Shown here piece after piece: positions 1 through 8,131 of a stretch of DNA of 64,000 bases. Both the position numbers and the translations under genes were made by a program. This stretch comes from Vibrio viridaestus (lineage in GTDB: Bacteria > Pseudomonadota > Gammaproteobacteria > Enterobacterales > Vibrionaceae). The stretch's first letter is position 1; the number at the start of each line of letters is the position of its first letter. The notes beneath the pieces were generated by a model. It did not search any database. It worked only from the letters and a program-made list of their open reading frames with translations, and was not told the origin of the DNA. Location of the stretch: positions 496,001 through 560,000 of the forward strand of contig NZ_RJVQ01000003.1 in NCBI RefSeq assembly GCF_003856525.1, given 5' to 3'.

Positions 1-1156
1 TTCTTGAAAAACGCATTTGACCGATGAAAGGTTCGAAATCGTTGGGAAATAGCCAGACTTCCTTATCTCTAATCCAAATCTGTTTATCATTTGGTATTGT
101 GATATTAAATGTGTTCTTTAGTAAGTCATTTATCTCATTTGCTTGCTTAGCTGTTGCCTTACCAAATGGGAACTTGCCCACTTTTTTCTTTGCTTCAACG
201 GTTGGGATTGAAGCGTTTTTACGAATTCTAGCCACAAAAAAACCTTCACTATCAAATATTTGTGGGAATATATGTAGGAAGCCTTCTGGTGTTATTGCTC
301 GTTCGGCATTAGGAAATAAGTGGTTTAATGGTTCAAAAGTGACCGCGTCACCAAATAGTTCTTTTAGGTGATGACAAACGTGCTGATTCTCTTCAACACT
401 CAACGCACAAGTCGAATAGACTAGTACGCCGTTAGGTTTTAATGCTTGAAATGCCGATTCAATAAGGTCTTTTTGTGTGGATGCGATTTCAGCTGAAGAG
501 GATAGGCTCCAATTTTTTAGCGCGTCGGTATCTTTTCTGATAGTGCCTTCGCCTGAGCATGGTGCATCTAAAAGGATGGCATCAAATGATTCTGGTAACC
601 ACTGGCCAAAGACTCGTGCATCGAAGTTAGTCAATGCACAATTGGAAATACCGCAACGTTCTATATTTGCATGCAGTGTTTTAACTCGACTGGCAGAGAA
701 TTCATTTGCGACCAACAGATGTTTGTTATTCATGATCGACGCTATCTGTGTGGTTTTTGAACCCGGAGCTGCCGCCATGTCTAAAACAGTTGATGCGTTG
801 ATAAGCGCGTTTTGAAGAGCGGTTACTGGCATCATTGAACTGGCTTCTTGTATATAGAAAAGCCCCGCCATATGCTCTGCTGTATTGCCTAGTGGTGTCT
901 CCGACTCATCAGCTTCTATCCAGTATCCGAATTCACACCAAGGAATAGCTTCTAATATCCATCCTTTAGCATTGGCTTGTTTCTCAAACGATTTAATATC
1001 GATCTTTAGAGTATTAACGCGAATGCTCTTGCGTAATGGTTTATTGCAATACTCTAAAAACTGTTCAATCGTTAAATGAGCGGGAAGAAATTGCTGAACA
1101 TGCTGGATAAATTCGTTGGGGATAAAAGCGTTATTCTGCACTAGGTCGGTTCTCAT
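1..1156 (-). CDS. rsmF: 16S rRNA m5C1407 methyltransferase RsmF (3' end outside window)
   Basis: My translation of the minus strand from an ATG at 1156 runs open to the window edge (about 385 residues; the family is about 480, so roughly 95 C-terminal residues are missing). The protein begins MRTDLVQNNAFIPNEF and contains the class I SAM fold with MAAAPGSKT (motif I), DAPCSGEG (motif IV with the first cysteine) and YSTCALSVEEN (motif VI with the second, catalytic cysteine). The two cysteines are typical of RNA m5C methyltransferases. RsmF methylates C1407 of 16S rRNA in the assembled 30S subunit. It follows letA-letB as in Escherichia coli (yebS-yebT-yebU), but a strong terminator separates it from letB, so it probably has its own promoter or depends on read-through. 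Confidence 0.93.
   Translation of the reverse strand, partial: MRTDLVQNNAFIPNEFIQHVQQFLPAHLTIEQFLEYCNKPLRKSIRVNTLKIDIKSFEKQANAKGWILEAIPWCEFGYWIEADESETPLGNTAEHMAGLFYIQEASSMMPVTALQNALINASTVLDMAAAPGSKTTQIASIMNNKHLLVANEFSASRVKTLHANIERCGISNCALTNFDARVFGQWLPESFDAILLDAPCSGEGTIRKDTDALKNWSLSSSAEIASTQKDLIESAFQALKPNGVLVYSTCALSVEENQHVCHHLKELFGDAVTFEPLNHLFPNAERAITPEGFLHIFPQIFDSEGFFVARIRKNASIPTVEAKKKVGKFPFGKATAKQANEINDLLKNTFNITIPNDKQIWIRDKEVWLFPNDFEPFIGQMRFSR
339..351. other. matS-like site, one mismatch in the central triplet
   Basis: GTGACCGCGTCAC inside rsmF keeps both five-base arms of the matS consensus GTGAC-RNY-GTCAC but has C where R is expected. It may be a weak MatP site. Alone it would not be convincing; it gains some weight from four exact sites elsewhere in the window. 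Confidence 0.3.
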
Positions 1157-1183
1157 GATTCATTGTGGGGGGCATTATATACC

Positions 1184-1220
1184 GAAAAAGAGAACGATGG
1201 GGGGACTCATCGTTCTCTTT
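1184..1220 (-). terminator. Rho-independent terminator after letB
   Basis: A perfect 13-bp stem (1187-1199 with 1208-1220, arm AAAGAGAACGATG) with an 8-nt loop is followed on the minus strand by a T-rich run. It lies between letB and rsmF and should end the ABC-letA-letB transcript. Confidence 0.85.
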
Positions 1221-1225
1221 GCGGA

Positions 1226-3868
1226 TTAAGGTTTAGCGATAGGCTGGTTCCATTCAGACCATTCAGATCGCTTTTCTTGATGAAGTAGATATGCATCGCC
1301 TGTATGAGCGACGGGGGAAATAGGTTGGCTTAATGGCGTGTTAAACGCGATACCACCAGTTACCAGCGATTGTAACGAACCCGTTTTGATGTCTGCGCCA
1401 GTTAATCCCACCGATACATTAATCCCCGATTCATTCCAGAATACGCTGTTCTCTCTGACTAGATAGGCAAACTGATTATCGATATGGACTGAGACCAAAA
1501 CTCGATCAGCGAGGTCACCCAGACGAACATTGGTAACTTTGCCAACTTCAATTCCTCTAAAGGTCACAGGCATGCCAAAAGTAATGGAATCACGATTAGC
1601 CGTTTGTAAAATCAAATCCAAACCCTGACGGTTTGGCGCGTTCAAGTGGAGATTAAATTGTTTAACAAACTCGCCTTGTCCGGGCATCACCTCTATTGTG
1701 GGTATAATTACCGATTTGATGTTTTTCATGACTTCCAGCGCATTCTCGCTTTTGCCTTTTATCCAGAAATAACTGGACTTAAGAGCGATTTTTCCTCGAA
1801 ATTCGGGAAGCACATATGCTGTAATCAGTACGTTGTCATGAGAAAAATCGGGTAGTACTGACGATACTTTACCAACGGTGACCCCTTTAAACTGAATTGA
1901 TGTGCCTTTTGTGATGCCATAACTTTCAGGAGAAGTGAGGGTAATTTGCTCGCCATAGAGCTTCGCTTCATCTAACGATTTAAAGAGAATATAACGGTTG
2001 TTCGATTTGTTTTTTATTCCATTGATCGACGTAAACTCTATACCGCCCTTGAGAATTGACTCAACGGGTTTGGATTTCAACGAAATACCATTAACAGAAG
2101 CATCCACTTCTAAACCAGATGTGCCCCAGAAAACCGTTGTACTATTGATTAAGTGTGAGTATTTATTTTCAATGAGTAAGGTGATAACGACGCCTTTATC
2201 ACCTAATTCATATTTCTCTACCCGACCAACTTTTATATTGTGATAGATAACAGGGCTGCTTTCACTGATGGCGGGTAGGCTATCAGCTAATAGCGTTAAT
2301 CTCTGTGTTCCTTGCTCGGTTTCTTTAGCAAGGTTAGCGGCTTCTTCACTTGAATATAACCGGTAAATACGACGGGATTTGTCATTGCCTTCGCTTATAA
2401 ATCCAATCCCACCAGAAATGAGATCAGAAACAGGAGGAATAGACACATTCACGCCATTATTTGTTAACTTAGCTGACGCGACAGTATTGATATAAAAACG
2501 GTTTTCTGAGCGAACTAAGTATTTGTACTTATTGTTTATATAAATGTGAATATTGACGCCTTCATCAGCGATCTCAATATGACTGACGGCACCGACGCTA
2601 AGGCCACGGTAACGAATAGGGCTGCCAGGACTCAGTCCCATTGCACTATCAGAGTTAAGTGTTAGGCTTAACGCATTTTCTGAGAGTTGATTGAATTGAG
2701 ATTCTTTGATCGCTGTAAAGCTTCGAGCTCTCTCTTTACCCGAAGGGTTCGGTAGTAAAATGAGATCATTACCTTTAATCAGGTTAGGTAGTTTCTTCAT
2801 ATCAGTGAGCGAGAGCCGCGCCTGATCAATAATGAATTTGCTGCCGTTAACGAGTAAGTCGCTAAAGGTTGGCTCGACAGCGATATTCGCGAGTACTTTG
2901 GTTTTTTGCTTATTGAATACTATGCTTAAAACCTGACCTATTTTCATACCCTTATATAGGACTGACGACGACTGAGCTGTAAGTCCATGATCCTGAGGTA
3001 GTTCGACCTGAATATGAATGCCTCTCCCTGCGGAGCGAATATCGTCATACAGTTTATATTTTTGTCCTGACTCGACAGGATTTCCATCGTCAGGAGAATC
3101 GACAGCGATGCCTCCTGCCAGTAATGAGGAAATGCTCTCAAGTTGTATGTCTACGTTGGAAAAATTAATGTTGGCATTGACACCACTGACGTTCCAAAAG
3201 CGACTTTTATCGGTAATCAGCGGCGCGTATTCTTGTTTTATGCTGGTCTGTATTGATACTGATTGATTATCTTGACTTAAGTTATATCCAATTACTTCGC
3301 CAATCGGGATTTTCTTATAGAGAATTTTAGAGCCAACATTTATCCCATCTAATTCATCAGCCGTCAGTTCGACGATCAGATCCTTTGTATTCTTTATATT
3401 GGTTGGCGCGTTTTTTAATGCGTAGTAGGCATCTTTAATATCTGATTCACTATCAAGGTTATCAGGTAGTAGGGCAATGTAATTACCAGATACCAAGGCA
3501 TCCAGACCCGAGATGCCAGACAAACTCGCGGAAGGTTTTACCAGCCAAAATTTGGTATCACCGTTAACGAGATATGAGGCTTCTGGGTATACCTCGGCTT
3601 CAACGTAAATGCTATCGTTCTTCTTTTCCAGTTTTACGTGTCGAACCATACCGACTTCGAGGCCTTGATAGCGAATTGGTGTTCGACCTTCTATAAGCCC
3701 CTGTGCATCATCGAAATAGATCGTTACCATCTCGCCCGTGGCATTGACAGCTTTGAAAATTAACCAGCCAGCAATTATGAGAGTTAAGATTGGAAGAATC
3801 CAGAGTGGAGAAATACCCCGTGCTTTTCTTACAACGGGAAACTGGCTATTGGGCTTTTCATTACTCAT
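1226..3868 (-). CDS. letB: LetB (YebT), seven-MCE-domain inter-membrane lipid transport protein
   Basis: 880 residues, matching the usual length of E. coli LetB (877). One N-terminal membrane anchor (about residues 20-40) is followed by seven tandem MCE domains, starting near residues 45, 165, 285, 402, 523, 640 and 745. Each carries a recognisable GxxIxYxGxxVGxV-type strand (for example RYQGLEVGMV, RYRGLSVGAV, TFRGIEVGKV). LetB stacks its MCE rings into a hydrophobic tunnel across the periplasm that moves lipids between inner and outer membrane. Its start overlaps the letA stop by 8 nt (ATGAGTAA), which implies translational coupling to its inner-membrane partner. Seven domains distinguish it from PqiB (three) and MlaD (one). 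Confidence 0.95.
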   Translation of the reverse strand: MSNEKPNSQFPVVRKARGISPLWILPILTLIIAGWLIFKAVNATGEMVTIYFDDAQGLIEGRTPIRYQGLEVGMVRHVKLEKKNDSIYVEAEVYPEASYLVNGDTKFWLVKPSASLSGISGLDALVSGNYIALLPDNLDSESDIKDAYYALKNAPTNIKNTKDLIVELTADELDGINVGSKILYKKIPIGEVIGYNLSQDNQSVSIQTSIKQEYAPLITDKSRFWNVSGVNANINFSNVDIQLESISSLLAGGIAVDSPDDGNPVESGQKYKLYDDIRSAGRGIHIQVELPQDHGLTAQSSSVLYKGMKIGQVLSIVFNKQKTKVLANIAVEPTFSDLLVNGSKFIIDQARLSLTDMKKLPNLIKGNDLILLPNPSGKERARSFTAIKESQFNQLSENALSLTLNSDSAMGLSPGSPIRYRGLSVGAVSHIEIADEGVNIHIYINNKYKYLVRSENRFYINTVASAKLTNNGVNVSIPPVSDLISGGIGFISEGNDKSRRIYRLYSSEEAANLAKETEQGTQRLTLLADSLPAISESSPVIYHNIKVGRVEKYELGDKGVVITLLIENKYSHLINSTTVFWGTSGLEVDASVNGISLKSKPVESILKGGIEFTSINGIKNKSNNRYILFKSLDEAKLYGEQITLTSPESYGITKGTSIQFKGVTVGKVSSVLPDFSHDNVLITAYVLPEFRGKIALKSSYFWIKGKSENALEVMKNIKSVIIPTIEVMPGQGEFVKQFNLHLNAPNRQGLDLILQTANRDSITFGMPVTFRGIEVGKVTNVRLGDLADRVLVSVHIDNQFAYLVRENSVFWNESGINVSVGLTGADIKTGSLQSLVTGGIAFNTPLSQPISPVAHTGDAYLLHQEKRSEWSEWNQPIAKP

Positions 3869-5030
3869 TTACTTGCCTTGAATTATCGTTTTGCCAAATC
3901 AATTGTGGTGAGAAAGATTCGGTCGCTAACATCGTAAATACGACCACTGCTGCAAATGCTATTGCACCATAACCAGGAACAAAGTCCAGTAATTGGCCAC
4001 GGTCGACTAATGTCAATGTTATGGCAATGACAAATAGATCAATCATTGACCATTTCCCGATCCATTTTAAAAAGAAATAGACTTTGGTATTTTGTGTGTT
4101 AAGTCGACCGGAACCCCAACGACAACTGGCTATAAGATAGCCCAAGCCCAAAATTTTCAGCATCGGAACCGCAATGCTGGCAATAAATATGATAACTGCC
4201 AATCCACCCAGTCCATTCACCATGAGATACTCGACGCCCGAAAAAATAGTATCTACTGTACGATTACCATTAGACATGAGTATTGATATAGGAATGAAGT
4301 TTGCTGGGACAAAACAAATTGCTGCGCAGAGGAGCAGTATAGAACTCAGAAGAGTATCCCGCTTTTTGTCGACTCTCAATGTCGTCAGTTGGTGAAAAAA
4401 TACAGGAGAGCGTTCTCTGAGATGGTGCTCGTATACTTTTGAATTTGAACGGATTACAAGCATGATGGTTAAAACTTGCAACACGATAAATATGTATAAA
4501 CCTGTAGGTACGTCAATCTCTGCAAAGTCTTTAAGTCTGACACAAGCAATGGCGACGCTTAACAAGAATACATCGATCATGACCCATGATCGCAAGTGAG
4601 CTGTCAGTTTTTCCATCCGATGGTACAAGCCTACATTATGCTGTGAGATAGCGTAATGCTGAATAAACAGGGAAATACAGAATCCCGTTGGCGCGAGAAA
4701 CCCACAAAGTGCAATCAATAGGCTAAGAAGTCCAAACCCCGAATCATATAAGGCGATAAGCATCGTAAAAAAAGAAGCTGAAATCTTCATGCCAATTAAA
4801 TGAATCGTTAAAAAATTGAGCGAGTAAGCAGGGATGCATAGCATTAAACAACTTATCAATAGCACCATGTTGCCTGATAACGAAGGATAATCAGCACGAT
4901 ATAGATTGGTATTACAACGTGGACATTGAGCTTTTGTTCCTGAAGGAATCGCTGCTCGGGTCAACTGTAGACCGCAGGTCGGGCAATTGAAGTCCGCTCC
5001 AGAAGGAGATGTTTTAACTAGTTGATTCAT
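3861..5030 (-). CDS. letA: LetA (YebS), PqiA-family inner-membrane partner of LetB
   Basis: 389 residues with two PqiA-type membrane modules. The N-terminal module begins with a zinc ribbon made of C16-P-T-C19 and C36-P-R-C39, followed by four predicted membrane segments. The second module starts near residue 225 and contains the family pattern PANFIPISI. The E. coli protein (427 residues) has a second zinc ribbon between the modules. Here that linker (around residues 195-225) has no cysteine, and the protein is about 38 residues shorter. LetA is thought to load or drive lipids into the LetB tunnel. The gene lies 14 nt after the ABC exporter gene and overlaps letB, so the three form one operon. 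Confidence 0.92.
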   Translation of the reverse strand: MNQLVKTSPSGADFNCPTCGLQLTRAAIPSGTKAQCPRCNTNLYRADYPSLSGNMVLLISCLMLCIPAYSLNFLTIHLIGMKISASFFTMLIALYDSGFGLLSLLIALCGFLAPTGFCISLFIQHYAISQHNVGLYHRMEKLTAHLRSWVMIDVFLLSVAIACVRLKDFAEIDVPTGLYIFIVLQVLTIMLVIRSNSKVYEHHLRERSPVFFHQLTTLRVDKKRDTLLSSILLLCAAICFVPANFIPISILMSNGNRTVDTIFSGVEYLMVNGLGGLAVIIFIASIAVPMLKILGLGYLIASCRWGSGRLNTQNTKVYFFLKWIGKWSMIDLFVIAITLTLVDRGQLLDFVPGYGAIAFAAVVVFTMLATESFSPQLIWQNDNSRQVNE

Positions 5031-5044
5031 CTTTGCTTGTAGAA

Positions 5045-6829
5045 CTAAACGGTCCCATAAAGAGTTTGATAAAGGCCATCCTGATTAAGCAACTCGTTGT
5101 GAGTGCCCGCCTGAGTTACCTGGCCATCCTCTAAAACATAGATTAAATCAGCTTCTTTTATTGCTGACAATCTGTGAGCAACGATCAATGTCGTTTTATC
5201 ATATAAAAATTCGCTCATTGCTTTATGAAGCGCACTTTCTGTGGCTGTATCAAGAGCAGATGTCGCTTCATCCAGTATGACAAACTTCGGCTCAGATAGA
5301 ATCATACGTGCTATTGCAAGTCTTTGCCGTTGGCCACCAGACAGTTTTAAACCGTTACGTCCAATTTGAGTTTCGAGACCATTCTCCAATTGTTTGATAA
5401 CGTCACCTAATTGCGCAATTTCGAGACTTTTCCATAGTTGCTCATCAGGGATTGTAGAGCCTAGAGTTAAATTTGCCCGCAGAGAATCATTGAACAAAAT
5501 AGGATGTTGTAGAACCACGGATATGTTGTTACGTATTTGTTCATATCCAATATCTTTGGCTCGAATATTATTAAATCGAATATCACCGGAGAACGGTTGA
5601 TAAAGTCCAAGTAATAATTGGATCAACGTTGACTTTCCACCGCCACTTGCACCAACGACTGCGATGCGTTTCCCCGCAGGAATATGCAGAGATAAATTGT
5701 TGAGAACAAGAGTGTCTTCATCGTAAGCAAAACTGATATTTTCTATATCGACTGATATTTTGTCACTGGAATTGAACGGATTGGCCTTGAGTTCTCCGCG
5801 AATTTCTTCTTCCATTTGTAACACACCGTTAATTCTCTTTAGTGCGGCTTTCGCGCTATACCAGGAAAATTGAATACCGAGTAATTCTTGTACGGGAGAA
5901 AGCATAAACCAAAGATAACCAAATACGGCGAAAATTTCACCAATGGTTAAGTTACTGAAAACAACCATTAACATAGCTACAGCACGAAAAAGTTCAAAAC
6001 CGACTAAAAATAGTAAGAACGACATACGCCCAGCCGCTTCAGATTGCCAAGAGTATCGATCAGCACTGTCTCGCACATCATTGGCGCGACTTTTTAGTTC
6101 TTCGAGGAAAATGCGTTCCCTGTTTGATGCTCTAAGCTGATAAATTCCATCCAGAGTTTCAATTAAACGATTCTGAAACCGTTCGAAGGATTCATTTTCA
6201 ACCCGTTTTAATGTCTTAACACGACTTCCTAGCTTACGAGAAAAATAGACAACGAAAGGGTTGACCAACAGGATGAAAAGTCCAAGGCGCCAATCTAGCC
6301 AAAGCAATATAACGGCTGTGCCAATAACGGTAAAAAGCCCAATGATAAAACGACTCAACGTTGTACCAATAAAGTTATCAATCGTCTCAATATCAGTAAT
6401 CAGATGGGCATTAAATACACCACTACCGGTCGTTTCGTATTGGCGCATGCTGACACGACCGAGTTTATCAATCATTTTGCAGCGCATTTTGTACGTAATG
6501 GTTTTGGAGACTAAAGTAAATTGACGGCTTTGAAGAATATTCAAGATTTGTCCGACCGCCCGCATGAGAATAACCAAAATTAAGGTTAGGACAATATAGC
6601 CGGTTGGACTGTGATAGCTCGGCGGTAGTACATGATTCATAATACTCACGCCGGATGCTGGTTTATTGAGCAAGACTTCGTCGACCATTAAGGGCATTAG
6701 CATTGGGATTGGCACACTGACTAAAGTTGCAGCGATTGCAACGATATTCGCAAAAATTAGCTTGCGCTTGTGCTCAATAACCTGTTTTATCAGCCACTGA
6801 GTTCCGATTTGGTCTCTTGTTTCGCTCAT
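5045..6829 (-). CDS. ABC exporter half-transporter (membrane domain fused to ATPase)
   Basis: 594 residues. The N-terminal type I exporter membrane domain (about 20-330) has six predicted helices. The ATPase domain follows with Walker A GASGGGKST (393-401), signature LSGGQ (496-500), Walker B FVILDE (516-521) and switch histidine H552 in AHRLS. It belongs to the MsbA/MdlB/multidrug-lipid exporter class and should work as a homodimer or heterodimer. The substrate cannot be read from sequence. Position as first gene of a transcription unit with letA and letB suggests a role in lipid or envelope transport, but this is inference from context. A ribosome site (AAAGGC) precedes the ATG. The unit is divergent from msrC. 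Confidence 0.88.
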   Translation of the reverse strand: MSETRDQIGTQWLIKQVIEHKRKLIFANIVAIAATLVSVPIPMLMPLMVDEVLLNKPASGVSIMNHVLPPSYHSPTGYIVLTLILVILMRAVGQILNILQSRQFTLVSKTITYKMRCKMIDKLGRVSMRQYETTGSGVFNAHLITDIETIDNFIGTTLSRFIIGLFTVIGTAVILLWLDWRLGLFILLVNPFVVYFSRKLGSRVKTLKRVENESFERFQNRLIETLDGIYQLRASNRERIFLEELKSRANDVRDSADRYSWQSEAAGRMSFLLFLVGFELFRAVAMLMVVFSNLTIGEIFAVFGYLWFMLSPVQELLGIQFSWYSAKAALKRINGVLQMEEEIRGELKANPFNSSDKISVDIENISFAYDEDTLVLNNLSLHIPAGKRIAVVGASGGGKSTLIQLLLGLYQPFSGDIRFNNIRAKDIGYEQIRNNISVVLQHPILFNDSLRANLTLGSTIPDEQLWKSLEIAQLGDVIKQLENGLETQIGRNGLKLSGGQRQRLAIARMILSEPKFVILDEATSALDTATESALHKAMSEFLYDKTTLIVAHRLSAIKEADLIYVLEDGQVTQAGTHNELLNQDGLYQTLYGTV

Positions 6830-6902
6830 AAGCCTTTTGTATTGTAGTTATGGCATGCAAAACAGCAGTACCATTAAAGAAAGAAATTGTTAGGAAATAA
6901 TT

Positions 6903-7376
6903 ATGAAATTAGAGCATTATGAACGTTTAGCAAAGCAAGCGATAGCGTTAATTGAAGATGAAAACGATATGATCGCGAATTTAGCAAACGTCAGTGCTTT
7001 GTTGAATCTTGAGTTATCAGACTTAAATTGGGTTGGCTTTTATTTAATGAATCAGGGTGAATTAGTTCTTGGTCCATTCCAAGGTAAACCTGCATGCGTG
7101 CGTATCACTGTAGGAAAAGGGGTATGTGGCACCGCTGTTGCTAAAAACACAGTTCAACGTGTAGAAGATGTCCATCAATTTGAAGGTCACATAGCATGCG
7201 ACGCGGCCAGCAACTCTGAAATCGTGATTCCGTTCAGTATTGATGGTGAGGTTGCTGGTGTACTGGACATTGACAGTCCATCAATAGGTCGATTCACCGA
7301 AACTGACGAACAAGGGCTAGTAAACTTGATGCGACAAGTAGAGCAAGTGCTTAATTCGCACGCTAATAATCGATAA
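6903..7376 (+). CDS. msrC: Free methionine-(R)-sulfoxide reductase (GAF domain)
   Basis: 157 residues forming one GAF domain. Cysteines C65, C75 and C99 (in KPACVRI, GKGVCGT and HIACDAAS) have the same spacing as the three redox cysteines of E. coli fRMsr (84, 94, 118). C99 corresponds to the attacking residue that reduces free Met-(R)-O, with disulfide relay through the others and thioredoxin as reductant. Cytoplasmic. The gene is divergent from the ABC-letAB unit and about 110 nt upstream of proQ, as in other vibrios. Confidence 0.93.
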   Translation: MKLEHYERLAKQAIALIEDENDMIANLANVSALLNLELSDLNWVGFYLMNQGELVLGPFQGKPACVRITVGKGVCGTAVAKNTVQRVEDVHQFEGHIACDAASNSEIVIPFSIDGEVAGVLDIDSPSIGRFTETDEQGLVNLMRQVEQVLNSHANNR

Positions 7377-7484
7377 TTTTGTGATTGACGGTGGTTTTTC
7401 CAAATCAGCTCACTATAATACCGAAAATATTTAATAAACATATTTATACATGCTAGCGGTCTAGCCGCACAACCAGGAATCCTC

Positions 7485-8114
7485 ATGGAAAACACTGAAA
7501 AGTTAAAAAACAGCAAAGAAGTGATTGCATATATTGCTGAATGTTTCCCTAAATGCTTTACTCTAGAGGGTGAAGCAAAACCTTTGAAAATAGGTATTTT
7601 TCAGGATCTTGCTGAACGTCTTGGAGAAGATCCAAAAGTAAGTAAGACACAATTACGCGCTGCTTTAAGACAGTACACATCATCTTGGCGTTATTTGCAT
7701 GGTGTAAAACCTGGTGCAGTTCGTGTTGATCTGGATGGAAATGCATGTGGTGAATTAGAGCAAGAACACGTTGACCATGCTCAAACGGCACTTGCAGAGA
7801 GCAAAGCGAAGGTAAAAGCTCGTCGCAAAGAGCAACAGGCGAAAAGTGGTCCGCAGGATAACAAGGCAAAAGCTAAGCCTGGCGTGAAGAAAAGTCAGCC
7901 ACGTAATAAATCAAAAGGCAATAAGCCGAATAACAAGGTAGTAGACACAAAACCGCTTAGCTCTGATGAACTTAGTGTAGGTAAAGCAGTCAATGTTAAT
8001 ATGGGCAACGGAAATATGTCTGCTACTATCGTAGAAATCAATAAGGAAGATGTGAGAGTTCAGTTAGTAAATGGCCTGCAAATGGTTGTGAAAGCGGAGC
8101 ACTTGCGCGCTTAA
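7485..8114 (+). CDS. proQ: RNA chaperone ProQ
   Basis: 209 residues. The N-terminal FinO/ProQ RNA-binding domain (about 5-120) has typical runs such as CFPKCFT and [12 protein letters not shown] lysine/glutamine-rich flexible linker (about 105-155) leads to a C-terminal Tudor-like domain (about 160-209) ending in [16 protein letters not shown]. ProQ binds structured sRNAs and mRNA 3' ends and stabilises many transcripts. It ends 17 nt before prc, and this proQ-prc arrangement is conserved in enterobacteria and vibrios, so the two are probably cotranscribed. Confidence 0.96.
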   Translation: MENTEKLKNSKEVIAYIAECFPKCFTLEGEAKPLKIGIFQDLAERLGEDPKVSKTQLRAALRQYTSSWRYLHGVKPGAVRVDLDGNACGELEQEHVDHAQTALAESKAKVKARRKEQQAKSGPQDNKAKAKPGVKKSQPRNKSKGNKPNNKVVDTKPLSSDELSVGKAVNVNMGNGNMSATIVEINKEDVRVQLVNGLQMVVKAEHLRA

Positions 8115-8131
8115 AGGAGAGTCTCCTACGC

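Noticed and set aside
7187-7516. Antisense frame over the end of msrC
   Set aside because: It is a shadow of two well-supported plus-strand genes and has no homology I recognise. The same applies to other opposite-frame runs such as 33738-34037, 42692-42976 and 17385-17666.
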